64,000 nucleotides of DNA from Owenia fusiformis (GCA_903813345.2 CAIIXF020000003.1:400633-464632); one strand, 5' to 3'. Positions 11,597 through 23,613 are shown, counted from the first letter of the stretch. The notes: a model not told the origin generated them from the letters alone. Numbers and translations are program-made.

Positions 11597-11677
11597 TCAG
11601 ACAAAACCAAAGAAGAGACCACTGAAAAGAGGACGAAGGAAACCTAAATTCTGTCATAAGAAAAGGAAATATTCAAG
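11597..11677 (+). CDS. candidate basic exon, unknown protein
   Basis: An open stretch reads TKPKKRPLKRGRRKPKFCHK and ends RKYSR at CAAG|GTAAAA, a donor-like site. The composition is that of a nuclear localisation or DNA-binding tail. There is no clear acceptor and no recognised family. Confidence 0.25.
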
Positions 11678-12695
11678 GTAAAAACCATGTTGTTCTACCA
11701 TGTCGATAAATACTTTTTTCTCCATTGTGACTTTATCATTTTAAAAATTAATCAATGGAATTTCTTCATTTCTTATTTAAAATTAAGTTCAGTATACGAG
11801 TCAGATATATTGGTACATGTAACATAGTAAAAACATATTAAAAACTTCATGTTTTAGACCATGTGAAGGAAGCCAACAAGAAGTATTTCTTCAAATCAAA
11901 AGACCACTCTCAGTAAAATGTACAGGATGAGAAATTAATGCTTCTTAGTTTTATTTGCTGAAGAGAAGGTTACTGGTTAGAAGGTGCGCAAACTGCCTGC
12001 ATATTTAAAAATGGAAGACGGGGATGACACAACTCCAGTACCACAACACAACAAGTGCTACCTATAATGTAATTGTCCTAATCTAATCTAATCTTTGAAA
12101 TTCTAGGTCGTATGTAGGTTTTATAAATAAGGCTTCTGATCAACTGAAAAACTCATTTTTTCTGCAATTGACAGGTTGGAGGTTGAGTTTCAAGGTACAA
12201 CAGTTTTATATACAACTATTCTTCCAAGAGTCACCAACGAGAAGACAGTTTCAGAAGGGAGCACAATATAGCTTTCACACACACATATACAGTGGCAACT
12301 ACTTCAGTGAAAAATAATGTGCTGTAATCAGATGATTTTCACAAGTCTGCATTAGGGGATTCAGTTTCACCATCTACATAGTGCATACTTTCTGGGGGAT
12401 GATGTGCAACCAGAGCCTCTTGATTCTTCCACATTGGATTTTTGACTCCTCAAATTTCCTTATTTCACTGATTAATTTATTCTTATTTCTCAAACGAGTA
12501 TGTGAAATAAATATACTAGTATGTGAATTGTATGATTCCATACAAAAGCCAGAAGTGTTAAGCTAGTCACAAAAGATCTAAAAAGAAATTGTCTGCTATC
12601 AAAGATCACCCTCCTGACCAGCATATTATTGTTGTCATCACATGACATGATAAAAAGATTTAAAGGTATGTAGAAGACAAAATATGCTGAAGTAA

Positions 12696-12821
12696 TTGAC
12701 AGGATACATGATCAACACTCTCATCTTCTATCTGCACTGTATGTACAGTGATCGCCTCTTATTAAAAGTGCTTGATCAAAGACTCGACAAGATGTACAAA
12801 ATCCAAAATGCTGGAGGAAAG
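12696..12821 (+). CDS. candidate exon, unknown protein
   Basis: A frame reads SDRLLLKVLDQRLDKMYKIQ then NAGGK and meets GTATGT, a good donor. No acceptor or homology is clear. Included because the helix-like composition differs from the surrounding AT-rich DNA. Confidence 0.25.
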
Positions 12822-13207
12822 GTATGTTTGTTTCTCTTCACCACCTTAATGTCATTTTACCTACAGATAGTATACCATATGCTGTATAAGAGACTCAAGA
12901 TTCATTTGGTAACAGGATTCAGTGATTGACTCAACCAAAATACCTAAACTGAGTTGATAAATGAAGCAAAATCAAAAACCCGCCGAACAAAAATGCATAT
13001 TTCAGAATTTTTTCTGTTTTTGCCAAAACCACAAAATCAATATATCTTTGATTAATATACATACATAAATACTTAGCATTACATGCATATCAAACGTTCC
13101 AACTCCCCTTCAGTATCGAGTAAGGAGGATGTTATAAAAAAAATTATGATCAGCCAAGTGTGTGAATTTACCATGTGGATTCTAATGATATGTTCTTTGC
13201 ATTTCAG

Positions 13208-13319
13208 AGTGGTTGGATTTACATGTATTCACTGTCCTTTATTACAAACTCTTAAATTTCAAAACATTATAAATCACCTTATAGAACATCATGAAGAAGA
13301 AGATGGGAAAGATTTTTGA
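13208..13319 (+). CDS. candidate exon with a C2H2 zinc-finger-like motif
   Basis: Follows CTTTGCATTTCAG and stays open to TGA at 13317. It reads GFTCIHCPLLQTLKFQNIIN then HLIEHHEEE, with spacing C-x2-C-x14-H-x4-H-H, close to a C2H2 finger of the kind found in transposase-associated and BED-like proteins. Only one finger is present and no further exon is identified. Confidence 0.4.
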
Positions 13320-14089
13320 AAATAGAGGCAAATTTAGAATGATAACAAGACATTTTTTCTGGAATAATACCAAATGAAGTGAAATCAATAAATAAACACA
13401 TAATTGTAGAAAGTGATAAATTTATGACAACTTCAGTGATTGACAACAATCGAATGAAATTATCCAAAATGTCTGATTCAACACCTACAAAATCAAATAA
13501 AATTACCAATCGATGGGGACGATAACCCCATTTGACTTGTATCACGGAGATTGCCATTTTGCACGTCAATTGACATGAATCACGTCAATAAGCATAATTT
13601 AACATGGGATCTGCCATTTTTGTTAAATTTCATGAAATTCATCAATTTTGACATCAAATTTTGACCCAATGTAATGGAGATATAACATTGAAATGTTGCG
13701 GACTTTATAGGGAATAGATTCAAGATACAGATTTATTTACCTTATCAGGATTTCTTTTGTTCCTGCTTAGAAAATAGTCGTTCAAACAAATATGGGGGTT
13801 AACAATTAAACCTATGAGGAAAACCACTGGTCCTTAACTTTTTTTGAGGAGTACATATTAAACACTGGATCTTCTAATTAACCTGGTGTTTCAAATTATA
13901 AATCACAATGGACACATATATATATAATCTAAGTAATATTTCTCTTATAGTATGTAAAATTTTGGTAAACATCAATGATAATTGGAAATTTTACCTCATC
14001 TTCAATGCAAGGCTAATTGCTGAACTCGGATACAAATGATTCACAAGAAACTGACCTGACCCAAACACCCAACGGCATGAGGAGGAAGT

Positions 14090-14366
14090 TCTGGTCAAAT
14101 ATCATTGGGATCACATTCATAGGCTAGGGAAAATAGACGTGTGTGCTCTTGAGAGTTCAGTATTTGCCTTCAATACATTGCATGATCAGCTTGAGGAATG
14201 ACACCATCTAGGTCTGGAAAAAACAAGGGATGCTTTAACGCTGTTGGTGGAGACACTTTCATTGGAAATCACTGACATGGCTGCCAATGAAGGAATAACC
14301 ACTCTTGTTCGACCACCTCACACCACCCAATACCTGCAGCAACTGGACAAGACATGCTTTTTTTAA
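14090..14366 (+). pseudogene. pogo/Tigger-like DDE transposase fragment
   Basis: The frame at 14250-14366 reads ITDMAANEGITTLVRPPHTT then QYLQQLDKTCFF. The pattern 'A.xxGIxLxxxPPHTTHxLQPLD' is the stretch before the third catalytic residue in the DDE_1 superfamily (pogo, Tigger, Jerky). The usual QPLDV is QQLDK here, and the frame stops two codons later, so it is decayed. An open piece at 14090-14190 (VKYHWDHIHRLGKIDVCALE) may be part of the same ORF but I cannot confirm it. The first two catalytic aspartates are not seen. Confidence 0.65.
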
Positions 14367-14805
14367 TATTAATATGATTCTTACTCTAAAAAATAAAACT
14401 CATTACATGAGTATTATGAATGTAGTTTAAATTGATATGACGACAACCTAAATGTTTATCCAAGCAGTTTTGAGATAAATTGATGGAACAGAAAAATTTA
14501 GAGTTAAGGTTCATACTTTACATTCAATTTGATCTAAATGTCAGAAACTGATTCATGCTGACTAATCATATAATCGTAAATCTTACTGCATTAGTATTTT
14601 GAATCTGCATTCACGAGATGACACTAGATAAATAAACAACTGGTGAGGTTACCACATTCTTTTCACTATCAGGTGGCACAGTATTTAAATAAAGGTCACA
14701 AATTAATTCTCTCATCGTTAATCTCACTGCATTATTCATTTTAAATCACACCCTCCTTCCTGTATATTAAACTTGTGTTCATAACTGTTTATTTCTATTT
14801 TTCAG

Positions 14806-14849
14806 ATAGCAGCCAGTCCCTACTGACTCGAAAAGAACATAAACAACAA
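14806..14849 (+). CDS. candidate micro-exon
   Basis: 44 bases between TTTCTATTTTTCAG and GTAAGTATT, both near consensus. The frame reads SSQSLLTRKEHKQQ. Assignment rests on splice signals alone. Confidence 0.3.
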
Positions 14850-15344
14850 GTAAGTATTCCCATTAAATGCAATTTCAGGATTCCTTTAAAAAATTCTTAT
14901 GCAGTTGGTCTTTGAATATTTTGAGTATTGTGTTTGGCTGATATAAATTAAATAATATTACCAGTCGAATATTTCTAGAATCATTAGATGGTGCAACTGA
15001 AGTGGTACTGATTTCTTCTGTCATGAATGACTGCATTATTTTGTATAAAAAGTTTATGAATTACTACATGAATGATGTAACAATAATTCATGAATCATTT
15101 GCGTGAAAAATGCATTGAAATTGCATTATTTTGCATGAATTACAACAGATGATGTTGAAGGACTCTTCAACTACTAGAAGGATGCTTGGAGGAGCCTTTA
15201 CCCTCAAGAACTTCGGGGGACAGTGGAGAAAGATTTCAAGGTACATGCCCGTAAGACACTTTTCTCCAAGGGGGGTGCGGTTTTTAGCTTACTAAAGAGA
15301 ATAAAAAAATTGTCATTTTTTTGCCGCGTAAATCAAATCGCGTA

Positions 15345-17345
15345 AGACAGAGGGGGGGGGGGGGGTCAGTTACTCCCTATATTGGTTTGGAAGTAACAAA
15401 TGCATGGCAACTTCCAAACGTTCCAATTGTTTTGTGGGGGGTGTGAGGAGTGGTCCACTCCCCCTAGAAAATTTTACAGTTTTGAGATGCTATTTGGTGC
15501 TTTCTGGGCACTTACAAAGTGTAAGTTTCTAAGTAGTACGCCACCACCACAAGAATAAGAGTTGAGTGAATAAAAAACCGAGCATTCAGGGAGGTCTGGG
15601 GGTTCTCCCCCAGGAAAATTTTGAAATTTGGTTGTATTTGGAGCGAATTTGCAACCATCTGGTAAGCCTGTGCGTAAATCAATAAGAAAAATGTGAAATT
15701 TTTCAAATTCTTTTGGGGGTGTCAAAGAGGATGAGAGGGTGAAGTGGGGTGGGGTGCCAGTAGGGGAGCAATGGGTTGTCACCCAGAAACATTGACCATA
15801 TCAAGGTGCTATTTGATGATGTCTGGGCACTTAAAAAATGTCTGAGACAATACATGAAATTCAGAATATTTTCTTTTGTTTTGTGGGGGATGTGAGGGGT
15901 AGCTAACTCTCCTAGAAAATTTTACAATTTAAAGATGATATTTGGTGCTTCTGGGCACTTTTAAAGTGTATTAGTCAATAAAAACATTGAAAAACAATCA
16001 CAATTTTTTTCAAATTTGGGGGGTGTCAAAGGGGGGGGGGGAGGGGTGCCAGAGGGGGAGGTGGCGCTCGGGTGCCAGAGGGGGAGCGAGTGTTTGTCCC
16101 CCATATCAAAATTTACAATATCAAGGTGGTATTCGATGAAGTTTGGGCACTTTAAAAGTGTCTGTGCCTAAAAGTGCCTATTTCCCAAGAAAATTTTACA
16201 ATTTTAAGATGCTATTTGGTGCTTTCTGGGCACTTTCAGAGGGTATGAGTCAATAAAAAAAATCTCAATTTTTTTTTGGGGGGGGTGTTAAGGGAGGGGG
16301 GCTGCCAGAGGGGGAGGTGGAGTGGGGATGCCAGAGGGCGAGTAAGTGTTAGTCTTCCAGAATCATTAACTTTATCAAGGAGCTATTTGATGATGTCTGG
16401 GCAATTTAAAAGTGTCTGAGACAATACATAAGACAAATTCAGAACTTTTCCATTGTTTTGTTTGGGGTGTGAGGGGTGGCCCACTCCCCCTAGAAAATTT
16501 TACAATTTTACGACGCTATTTGGTGCTTTCTGGGCACTTTCAAAGTGTATGAGTCAATTAAAGAATTTGAGAAAATCACAATTTTTTTTGGGGGGGGGGT
16601 CAAGGAGGGGGGGGGTTATGCAAGTGCAAGATGCAAGGAGGGGGGGGGGGGGTTATGCAAGTGCAAGATGCAAGAGGGGGAGTAAGTTCCCCAGAAACAC
16701 TAACTATTTCAAGGAGCTATTTGATGATATCTGGGCACTTTAAAAGTGTCTGAGACAAAACTCTAAAATAAATTTAGAACTTTTCCATTGTTTTGTGGGG
16801 GGTGTGACAGGTGGTTAATACCCCTAGAAAATTTTACAATTTTACGACGCTATTTGGTGCTTTCTGGGCACTTTCAAAGTGTATGAGTCAATTAAAGAAT
16901 TTGAGAAAATCACAATTTTTTTTTTGGGGGGGGGTCAAGGGGGGGGGGGTGCCAGAGGGGGGGGGGGGGGGTATGCAAGTGCAAGATGCAAGAGGGGGAG
17001 TAAGTCCCCCAGAAACACTAACTATTTCAAGGAGCTATTTGATGATATCTGGGCACTTTAAAAGTGTCTGAGACAAAACTCTAAAATAAATTTAGAACTT
17101 TTCCATTGTTTTGTGGGGGGTGTGACGGGTGGTTAATACCCCTAGAAAATTTTATAATTTCAAGGTGCTATTTGGTGCTTTCTGGGTACTTTCAAAGTGT
17201 ATGAGTCAATGAAAAAATTTTTCAAATTTTTTTTGGGGGGTGACAAAGGGGGGTGCGGTCGCACCCATCGCACCCCCCCATCTGACGGCCCTGAGGTACT
17301 GTTGTGCGTTTCGGCTTGTGTTTGCACGGGTTTATATCCAGAATA
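15345..17345 (+). repeat. G-run-rich tandem repeat, about 6 units of 320-460 bp
   Basis: Each unit carries 'CCCCTAGAAAATTTTACAAT', then 'GCTATTTGGTGCTTTCTGGG' and a run of G. Unit starts fall near 15433, 15893, 16181, 16469, 16803 and 17121. G tracts of 8 to 16 all lie on the + strand (for example 15352-15365, 16031-16041, 16627-16650, 16925-16970). The block ends in TGCGGTCGCACCCATCGCAC then CCCCCCATCTGACGGCCCTG, which resembles the end of a common invertebrate DNA-element family. It does not look coding; several short frames arise from the repeat. Confidence 0.85.
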
Positions 17346-18950
17346 ATTAATGTTAGACAAGGAAGATCCAATATCAGAGTTTCAACCTGAGATGTGTCTT
17401 CTTTGATGAAAGTGGAGTGACTCTCTGATTAGAATGCGTGATGTCAGTTATATACCCTCTCTGATATATCAAGGGTCTTAGAAGGAGTGCTTGATAAGCC
17501 TCCTAGATGTGCACCGCATACAAGCAGAGTTGACAGCTGCAACCTCAGCACCTAATACCCCTACATTGGATAGTGTTCGGATTATAATAAGCATTTTGGG
17601 TGCACAGTTTCCCACATACCAGTTCCTGCACTAGTAATAACCACTAGGCAAATTGAGAGACCAGTTAAATTTTATAAGAAACGAACAACAGAGAGAAAAT
17701 TTTATTTGTCAATTGCTGTTTTTTAGACATTCTCTTCAAAATGTCTCATGTTAAAAGATTCAATATTGTACACTGCGCATCAATATAATGCAATTTATGC
17801 CACATAAGTCAAATAAATGGGGTATAAAAACTTGGGGTTCAGCAGAAAAATATTACATATTGCACACTCCATGCCTCCTTTGTGACGTTTAAGTGCATAT
17901 GATCACATAGAATGCAATCATTTTAGATGTGAAGTCATTTAGAGCTACCTTAGAACAAAGAACAAAGCAAATGGAGAATTGCTTAGTTCTGCCTAATATC
18001 AATAATATCAATCAATATTGCTTAGTTTTGCCCTAATATCAAACAACAATGACCAATTCAATCGAAGGAACAGCATTAATGTACACAGCATTTCAGAAAC
18101 ACTGAAACACAAAGCAAAAAAATTGTTGACGCACTTAATGTGAATGGCATTCAAATAATCAGGTAAGATTTTGAATCTCAAAATTAACACATGCAATATA
18201 GGCTTGCTTTAACATTTTTACATTGTCACCAAATGTTGTTTTGACTGTTCCTATAAGCCATGATCACTTCAGGTATACAGTTTACCTGTAAGAGATGTTG
18301 ATGAATAACTTATGCTGCAACAGTTCAAGAAAGAAACTCGCAAGAATATTTAATGGCCTCCTCTGTAAAGGTTTGTAAACTAATTGGGCCCTGCCTCCTG
18401 TTATATTTACAGATCATGGATGTTGCAAAAAAGGTTATGTCAACAGTAGACAACATCACATAAAATTAAGGCCAAAAAAAGCTGTTGTGGGTTGAGGGGG
18501 AAGAATGTCTTATGCAATGTATGGAAACGATGAATTCTCAGAAATGCAATGTAGCTGAGTGACTGATTAACATGATGAAGAGCTTTTTGTGTGGTGAAGG
18601 AATAATTGTCTGAAAGATTACCTGAAGATTTAGTGCTAAAAAGAATTCTACAAAATCGAATAAAAGAGAAAACAGAGTATATAATTCATACCATTGAAGT
18701 TTATATTGTGAAAAATGTACACACATGAGTAAATACAAGAACATAATGATGTTATTTGTAGAAAGGGGGATCATAACCAGTATTGATGATTATAACGATA
18801 TATTAGATCAAACATTACTGCAGCATAGTGTCAACAGAGCAATACATAGAGCTTATACAGGATGCTTCTTAATCAGATTATTACATTTTGTTGCTTTGGG
18901 TTGGGGATAAATACCTCACCCAATCAATTGTGCATTCTTCTTATTTAAAG
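17346..18950. other. no supported gene
   Basis: AT-rich DNA. A 10-codon piece near 18390 reads PPVIFTDHGCC, which is too short to name. No repeat of note was seen. Confidence 0.45.
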
Positions 18951-19041
18951 GAGTCCTTATTTCCACCCTGTCTTGGAGAGTCAAAAGCAAACAGGGAAAA
19001 ATAAAAAACCTACTACACAGTCGTGTGCTTGGGCATCAGAG
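18951..19041 (+). CDS. candidate exon, unknown protein
   Basis: Lies between TTCTTCTTATTTAAAG and GTAAGAC. One frame reads SPYFHPVLESQKQTGKNKKP then TTQSCAWASE without stops; a second frame is also open, so the phase is uncertain. No homology is recognised. Confidence 0.25.
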
Positions 19042-19232
19042 GTAAGACATTACAAAATTAAAATTCTTAATTTCATCCTAGATTTTTACTTGTTAATTAA
19101 TTATTAACATCATGAAGTGTAAACATCACAAATGTGGAAATAAGACGCACAATCAAAGTATGAATTGGACCGGATCTGCAAAGGCTATGGAGCCTGCCAA
19201 AATTCTTTTATTCTATATTGCAGGGTTGAGTT

Positions 19233-19282
19233 TTTGTTCAAGAGGAGTGTTTGTTCAAGAGGAGTGTTTGTTCAAGAGAAGT
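19233..19282 (+). repeat. 17-bp tandem repeat, 3 units
   Basis: TTTGTTCAAGAGGAGTG occurs almost three times in a row. Confidence 0.8.
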
Positions 19283-19927
19283 ACACGTAGGTGCCATTTT
19301 GTAATTTATTCATGTTCAATTTGTTCTAGCCTCTAGTTTATGCTATATTTAAATTGCATGTGCATTAACTGCATTAACTAGTATAAATTTTAGAGAAGTC
19401 ACACTTACCTGAAGTTGACCCTGTAAGAGGCTTGACTTGATGTTTTACATGGTTTCCAATACTAATTGCTCATCATGAAAGTGAAGCTATTTTTATCAAT
19501 TGATTATTAATGATATTGTGGAAACATGTTAATCAAAATAAGTTTAATCTTACCACTGTTGTTGATAAAGTGAGCAATTTATAAAAAAAAATCTTAAATA
19601 TCTCTTCAAATTGTTTTTAGAGGAGCAATGTGCTGTCATTTACGAAGGAGTGTCAAATACTAAGGAGTATTATCCTAAAGAGAAAACACATGCTGTTCAG
19701 TATTTTCAGTATTTTGAAGACTAAGATTGGATTCATAAAATATATTTTCAACTACTTTTCAGAATTTTAAATGGTGAAATAAAATCCCCTCCCCCCAAAA
19801 AAGAATTAGTTAACAACTGTTTAGATTAAAGAAACCTTTGCACTTAAAATATCACCATCTCAATTCATTTGTGATACAGCATCTGCCCCTTTGTTATAGT
19901 CACTGTTGGCCATGTTATTGTAAGACT

Positions 19928-20165
19928 TGAATATATAAGCACAAGTGCCAAGTGGGAAAGGTGACTTAAAATTAGAACCTAAAACTTAAAAGTAGACCCT
20001 ATATATCCCAAAACCATGATCAAACGTGAAAAGAAACGATGTCTAACATCCCCCTCCCCCAATCAAGAACCAATATCACAATCCAGGACCAGAACACCAA
20101 GGGACATTTCATTCATACTGAAGTCATTACAATACATGTTGAAGAAAAATTGATATTGAGACTTT
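19928..20165 (+). repeat. dispersed repeat, + copy
   Basis: About 240 bases that recur in reverse orientation at 42372-42645. Shared landmarks are AATATATAAGCACAA, TCCCCCTCCCCC and GGACCAGAACACCAAGGGAC. The MITE at 20171 is inserted just after it. Confidence 0.8.
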
Positions 20166-20170
20166 TATAC
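20163..20170. repeat. 8-bp target-site duplication, left
   Basis: TTTTATAC, exactly repeated at 21160-21167 on the other side of the element. Confidence 0.85.
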
Positions 20171-21159
20171 GGGAATGTATAATTCGCCGCCCCAACTACG
20201 TGGATTGCCGCCTACCCAACACACCTTGCAGGGTCCAATTTTCTTCTGCATAATTATCACCAGAATAAGACTATTCAGCCAAGTAAATACTATTGGAAGT
20301 TAATCATTCATCCAAAAGTTGATATACTTTCACACGGATATCAGCTAGAAATCAATAGGTAGTGTTGAGGCAAAGTTGTATTTTTGAATGGGAAATCGCT
20401 CGATCAGTTTGAACTGGTACGCGTACAAAGTTGATGATCGAGTAGTCTGCTTACTTTGACCCACTACAAAACACCCCCGATTTTAAACTCCCAATTAATG
20501 TTTCCTGCCCGCCTTACTAGAATCGTATTTAACAATTTGTAAGGTTTTTCATGCTGTTTCAGAAACGTGTATTAAATTCAATTGCATAATGTCCCAAACG
20601 AATAAATCGATTTGTGTAAAAATTATAAGTTTTGATTGACATAAGAGGTGTTATTTAGTATCGCGCAACAAGGGTCAAGGTCATCAGAAAACGTGAGCGC
20701 AGCAGGTTTGTACTTTTGATTTTATAATTTTTGTATTTGGTATTCAAATTGCGACAATTTTTAAAACATCTATTAATTTGTGTAAAATCTCTCTTATGTA
20801 TTTGTAAATCAAAATCTGATTGGTGGGGCTCTCTAATCCTAGAAAAAATAAAGTATATTTTTAATCGTACACACCAGCTTTTCATTTGATATCAGTAGGG
20901 GATGATATATACACTGTCATTGCGATACATATCATGTTATGGAATGAAGCCGAATTTGTAAGCCTAGCGGTGATTGCGTAATCATTACATGGAATTGCCA
21001 GGTGATGCCACGCCCCCTCGATCGGAGTAACAGCTGTTGCCATGGTATACCATTATGTATTTTATGGCGATAGCTCAAGAAAAAATTAAATTAAGACCCT
21101 GCAAGGTGAGTTGGGTAGGCGGCAATCCACGTACGTGGGGCGGCAAATTATACATTCCC
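20171..21159. mobile_element. 989-bp non-autonomous DNA transposon
   Basis: Terminal inverted repeats of 65 bases (20171-20235 and 21095-21159) match at 61 positions and begin GGGAATGTATAAT; they share TGGATTGCCGCCTACCCAAC. The element is bordered by an exact 8-bp direct repeat, TTTTATAC. An 8-bp duplication is the rule for hAT and P-type elements, but the termini do not show the common hAT CAG start, so the superfamily is left open. The interior has no transposase; the longest frames are under 80 codons. The intact target duplication suggests fairly recent movement by a transposase supplied in trans. Confidence 0.9.
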
Positions 21160-21167
21160 TTTTATAC
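21160..21167. repeat. 8-bp target-site duplication, right
   Basis: TTTTATAC, identical to 20163-20170. Confidence 0.85.
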
Positions 21168-21927
21168 TGGGTGGTCATATCATTAAGTTCTATGGGAAAA
21201 CAGTGCTGTAGAAAGAAAGATAATTTTTCATTGATTGATGTCTTACATTTACATGGTGACACTATATACATGGTGTTCAGGAAGTAAGGTAATAGATATT
21301 GGCATTTCACCAATCAAAAGCTATGACCACCTGACTTCAGGTACTATAGTGGAGTAAGTAAAACAACATAGATTCTGTGAAAATATCACGAGAATCAAAA
21401 AGATATTGAAATGCTTGTATCATTTACCTTGTTTACTGAGCACTGTATATGTTGTTTAATGTTTTCTGTTATGTTGAAATTGTTCAGGCCTTACCAAGTT
21501 AATAATTTAACTAAAATAATAATAGGGTTATGGACTTAGTTTCTTTGTTACCAGTCTTGTCATTTGTAACTCATCTGCAAATGTGGAGAAAAACACAAAA
21601 CACATTTTTCATTTGTTATTTTCCCAATCAAAAACCATCTTTTCATTTAATAAATTGGGGAAATGAATATTATTAAAGTGTACTAAAAGCTCCTCATTAT
21701 TACATGCTTTAGAGGAGTATTAGCACAGGCCCTTAGCACAGGATTTCATTCTGTGTTTTTATTAAGCCATTTATAGAATGTTACTTCCTCTTATTTGTTA
21801 TTTGTACAACAGAAAATCATGTACTATTATATGGCCCCTATTTGTCCATTAATATTTAATGAAATGTACTACACGTCTGTGGAAAGCATTTCTGTAGCAT
21901 TAAATAATTCTGGACAAAATTAGCAAT
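21168..21927. other. no supported gene
   Basis: AT-rich DNA without a recognisable feature. Confidence 0.45.
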
Positions 21928-23427
21928 TTGTTTGATTGCCCAGACTATAAGCAGTTGTTCAATATGCTTTCAGGTCAACTTGTAGGTGTAACAAAAATCC
22001 AACAATCCAGGAGCAGCATTGGAGCAACAGGAGACATCCAACATATGTGTCCAGAAATCCAACAATCTAAGTCCAAGAGCAGCACTGGAGCAATAGCAGA
22101 CATCCAACATATTTGTGCAGAAATCCAACAATCCGAGTCCGAGAGCAGCAATGTAGCAACAGCAAACATCCAACATATTTGCCCAGAAATCAACCAATCA
22201 ACGACCAGCACTGGAGCAACAGCAGAAATCAAACATATTTGCCCAGAAATCAACCAATCTGAGACCAGCACTGTAGCAAAAGCAGACATCCAACATATTT
22301 GCCCAGAAATCAACCAATCTGAGACCAGCACTGTAGCAACAGCAGAAATCCAAAATATTTGTCCAGAAATCCAACAATCCGAGACCAACACTGGAGCAAC
22401 AGCAGAAATCCAACGTATTTGGGCAGAAATCAACAAATCCGAGACCGCGAGCAGTACTGGAGCAACAGCAGAAATCCAAAATATTTTTCCTGAAATCAAA
22501 CAATCAGAGTTCGAGACCAGCACTGGAGCAACAGCAGAAATCCAAAATATTTGTCCAGAAATCCAACAATCAGAGTTCGAGGCCAGCACTGGAGCAACAG
22601 CAGAAATCCAAAATATTTGTCCAGAAATCCAACAATCCGAGACCAACACTGGAGCAACAGCAGACATCCAACATATTTGCCCAGAAATCAACCAATCCGA
22701 GAACGAGAGCAGCACTGTAGCAACAGCAGAAATCCAAAATATTTGTCCAGAAATCCAACAATTCGAGACCAACACTGGAGCAACAGCAGAAATCCAAAAT
22801 ATTTGTCATAAAATCCAACAATTCGAGACCAGCACTGTAGCAACAGCAGAAATCCAAAATATTTGTCCAGAAATAAAACAATCCGAGACCAGCACTGGAG
22901 CAACAGCAGACATCCGACATATTTGTCCAGAAATCCAACAATCCGAGACCAACACTGGAGCAACAGCAGACATCCAACATATTTGTCCAGAAATCCAACA
23001 ATCCGAGACCAACACTGCAGCAACAGCAGAAATCCAAAATATTTGTCCAGAAATCCTCCAATCCGAGACCAACACTGGAGCAACAGCAGAAATCCAAAAT
23101 ATTTGTCCAAAAATCCAACAATCCGAGACCAACACTGGAGCAACAGCAGAAATCCAAAATATTTGTCATGAAATCCAACAATTCGAGACCAGCACTGGAG
23201 CAACAGCAGAAATCCAAAATATTTGTCCTGAAATCCAACAATCAGAGTTCGAGACCAGCACTGGAGCAACAGCAGAAATCCAAAATATTTGTCCTGAAAT
23301 CCAACAATCAGAGTCCGAGACCAGCACTGGAGCAACAGCAGAAATCCAAAATATTTGTCCAGAAATCAACCAATCCGGGAATCTATTGATATCAAAATCA
23401 CTACATGCCAGTCATGTTTTAAGATAA
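21928..23427 (+). CDS. 499-codon ORF made of 22 repeats of 20-22 residues, unknown
   Basis: The frame is uninterrupted for 1.5 kb; the first in-frame ATG is at 21964, and a TTTCAG acceptor-like site at 21967-21972 allows an internal-exon reading. From residue 30 on it consists of 22 units with consensus TAEIQNICPEIQQSETNTGA. Length changes are always 6 bp (two extra residues, for example SEFETSTG). Substitutions are mostly conservative (D/E, N/H, Q/N), and one cysteine per unit is kept in 20 of 22. A short non-repeat tail follows (LLISKSLHASHVLR) before TAA. Because the period is a multiple of three, long frames also exist on the minus strand; I consider those shadows. The product could be a secreted or structural repeat protein, or the array may be non-coding. 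No signal peptide is visible. Confidence 0.5.
   Translation: MFDCPDYKQLFNMLSGQLVGVTKIQQSRSSIGATGDIQHMCPEIQQSKSKSSTGAIADIQHICAEIQQSESESSNVATANIQHICPEINQSTTSTGATAEIKHICPEINQSETSTVAKADIQHICPEINQSETSTVATAEIQNICPEIQQSETNTGATAEIQRIWAEINKSETASSTGATAEIQNIFPEIKQSEFETSTGATAEIQNICPEIQQSEFEASTGATAEIQNICPEIQQSETNTGATADIQHICPEINQSENESSTVATAEIQNICPEIQQFETNTGATAEIQNICHKIQQFETSTVATAEIQNICPEIKQSETSTGATADIRHICPEIQQSETNTGATADIQHICPEIQQSETNTAATAEIQNICPEILQSETNTGATAEIQNICPKIQQSETNTGATAEIQNICHEIQQFETSTGATAEIQNICPEIQQSEFETSTGATAEIQNICPEIQQSESETSTGATAEIQNICPEINQSGNLLISKSLHASHVLR
22010..23390 (+). repeat. 60/66-bp tandem repeat array, 22 units
   Basis: DNA-level view of the same region: units contain ATCCAAAATATTTGTCCAGA then AATCCAACAATCCGAGACC and GGAGCAACAGCAGA. 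Neighbouring units share variants, which suggests expansion by unequal exchange. Confidence 0.92.
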
Positions 23428-23613
23428 AAACACTTGGAAACCATATTTAACGCCTTTTGATGTTCAGAAATGTAATGTTATGTAATGTTAAGATGTACAG
23501 ATGGATTTCAGAGAGTATATGGGTTGTATGAAGACAACAGACTAGACATTGTCTTTTCTCGTGTCTATGTAAATGCAACTCCATCCACTTATATGTTATT
23601 TGTAATGTTTCAG

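Noticed and set aside
16453-17071. Gly-rich ORFs in the G-run array
   Set aside because: G tracts translate as poly-Gly; the frames change between units as tract lengths vary.
18385-18425. PPVIFTDHGCC piece resembling a 'DRxCC' motif of an uncharacterised family
   Set aside because: Ten residues only, and the sequence on both sides does not continue the family.
21970-23369. Minus-strand ORFs of 60-266 codons over the 22-unit array
   Set aside because: Shadows of the 60-bp repeat; Cys/Trp/Phe-rich, with no supporting signal.
22010-23390. Regular 60-bp spacing resembling a CRISPR array
   Set aside because: The whole unit repeats; there are no unique spacers, and the context is eukaryotic.
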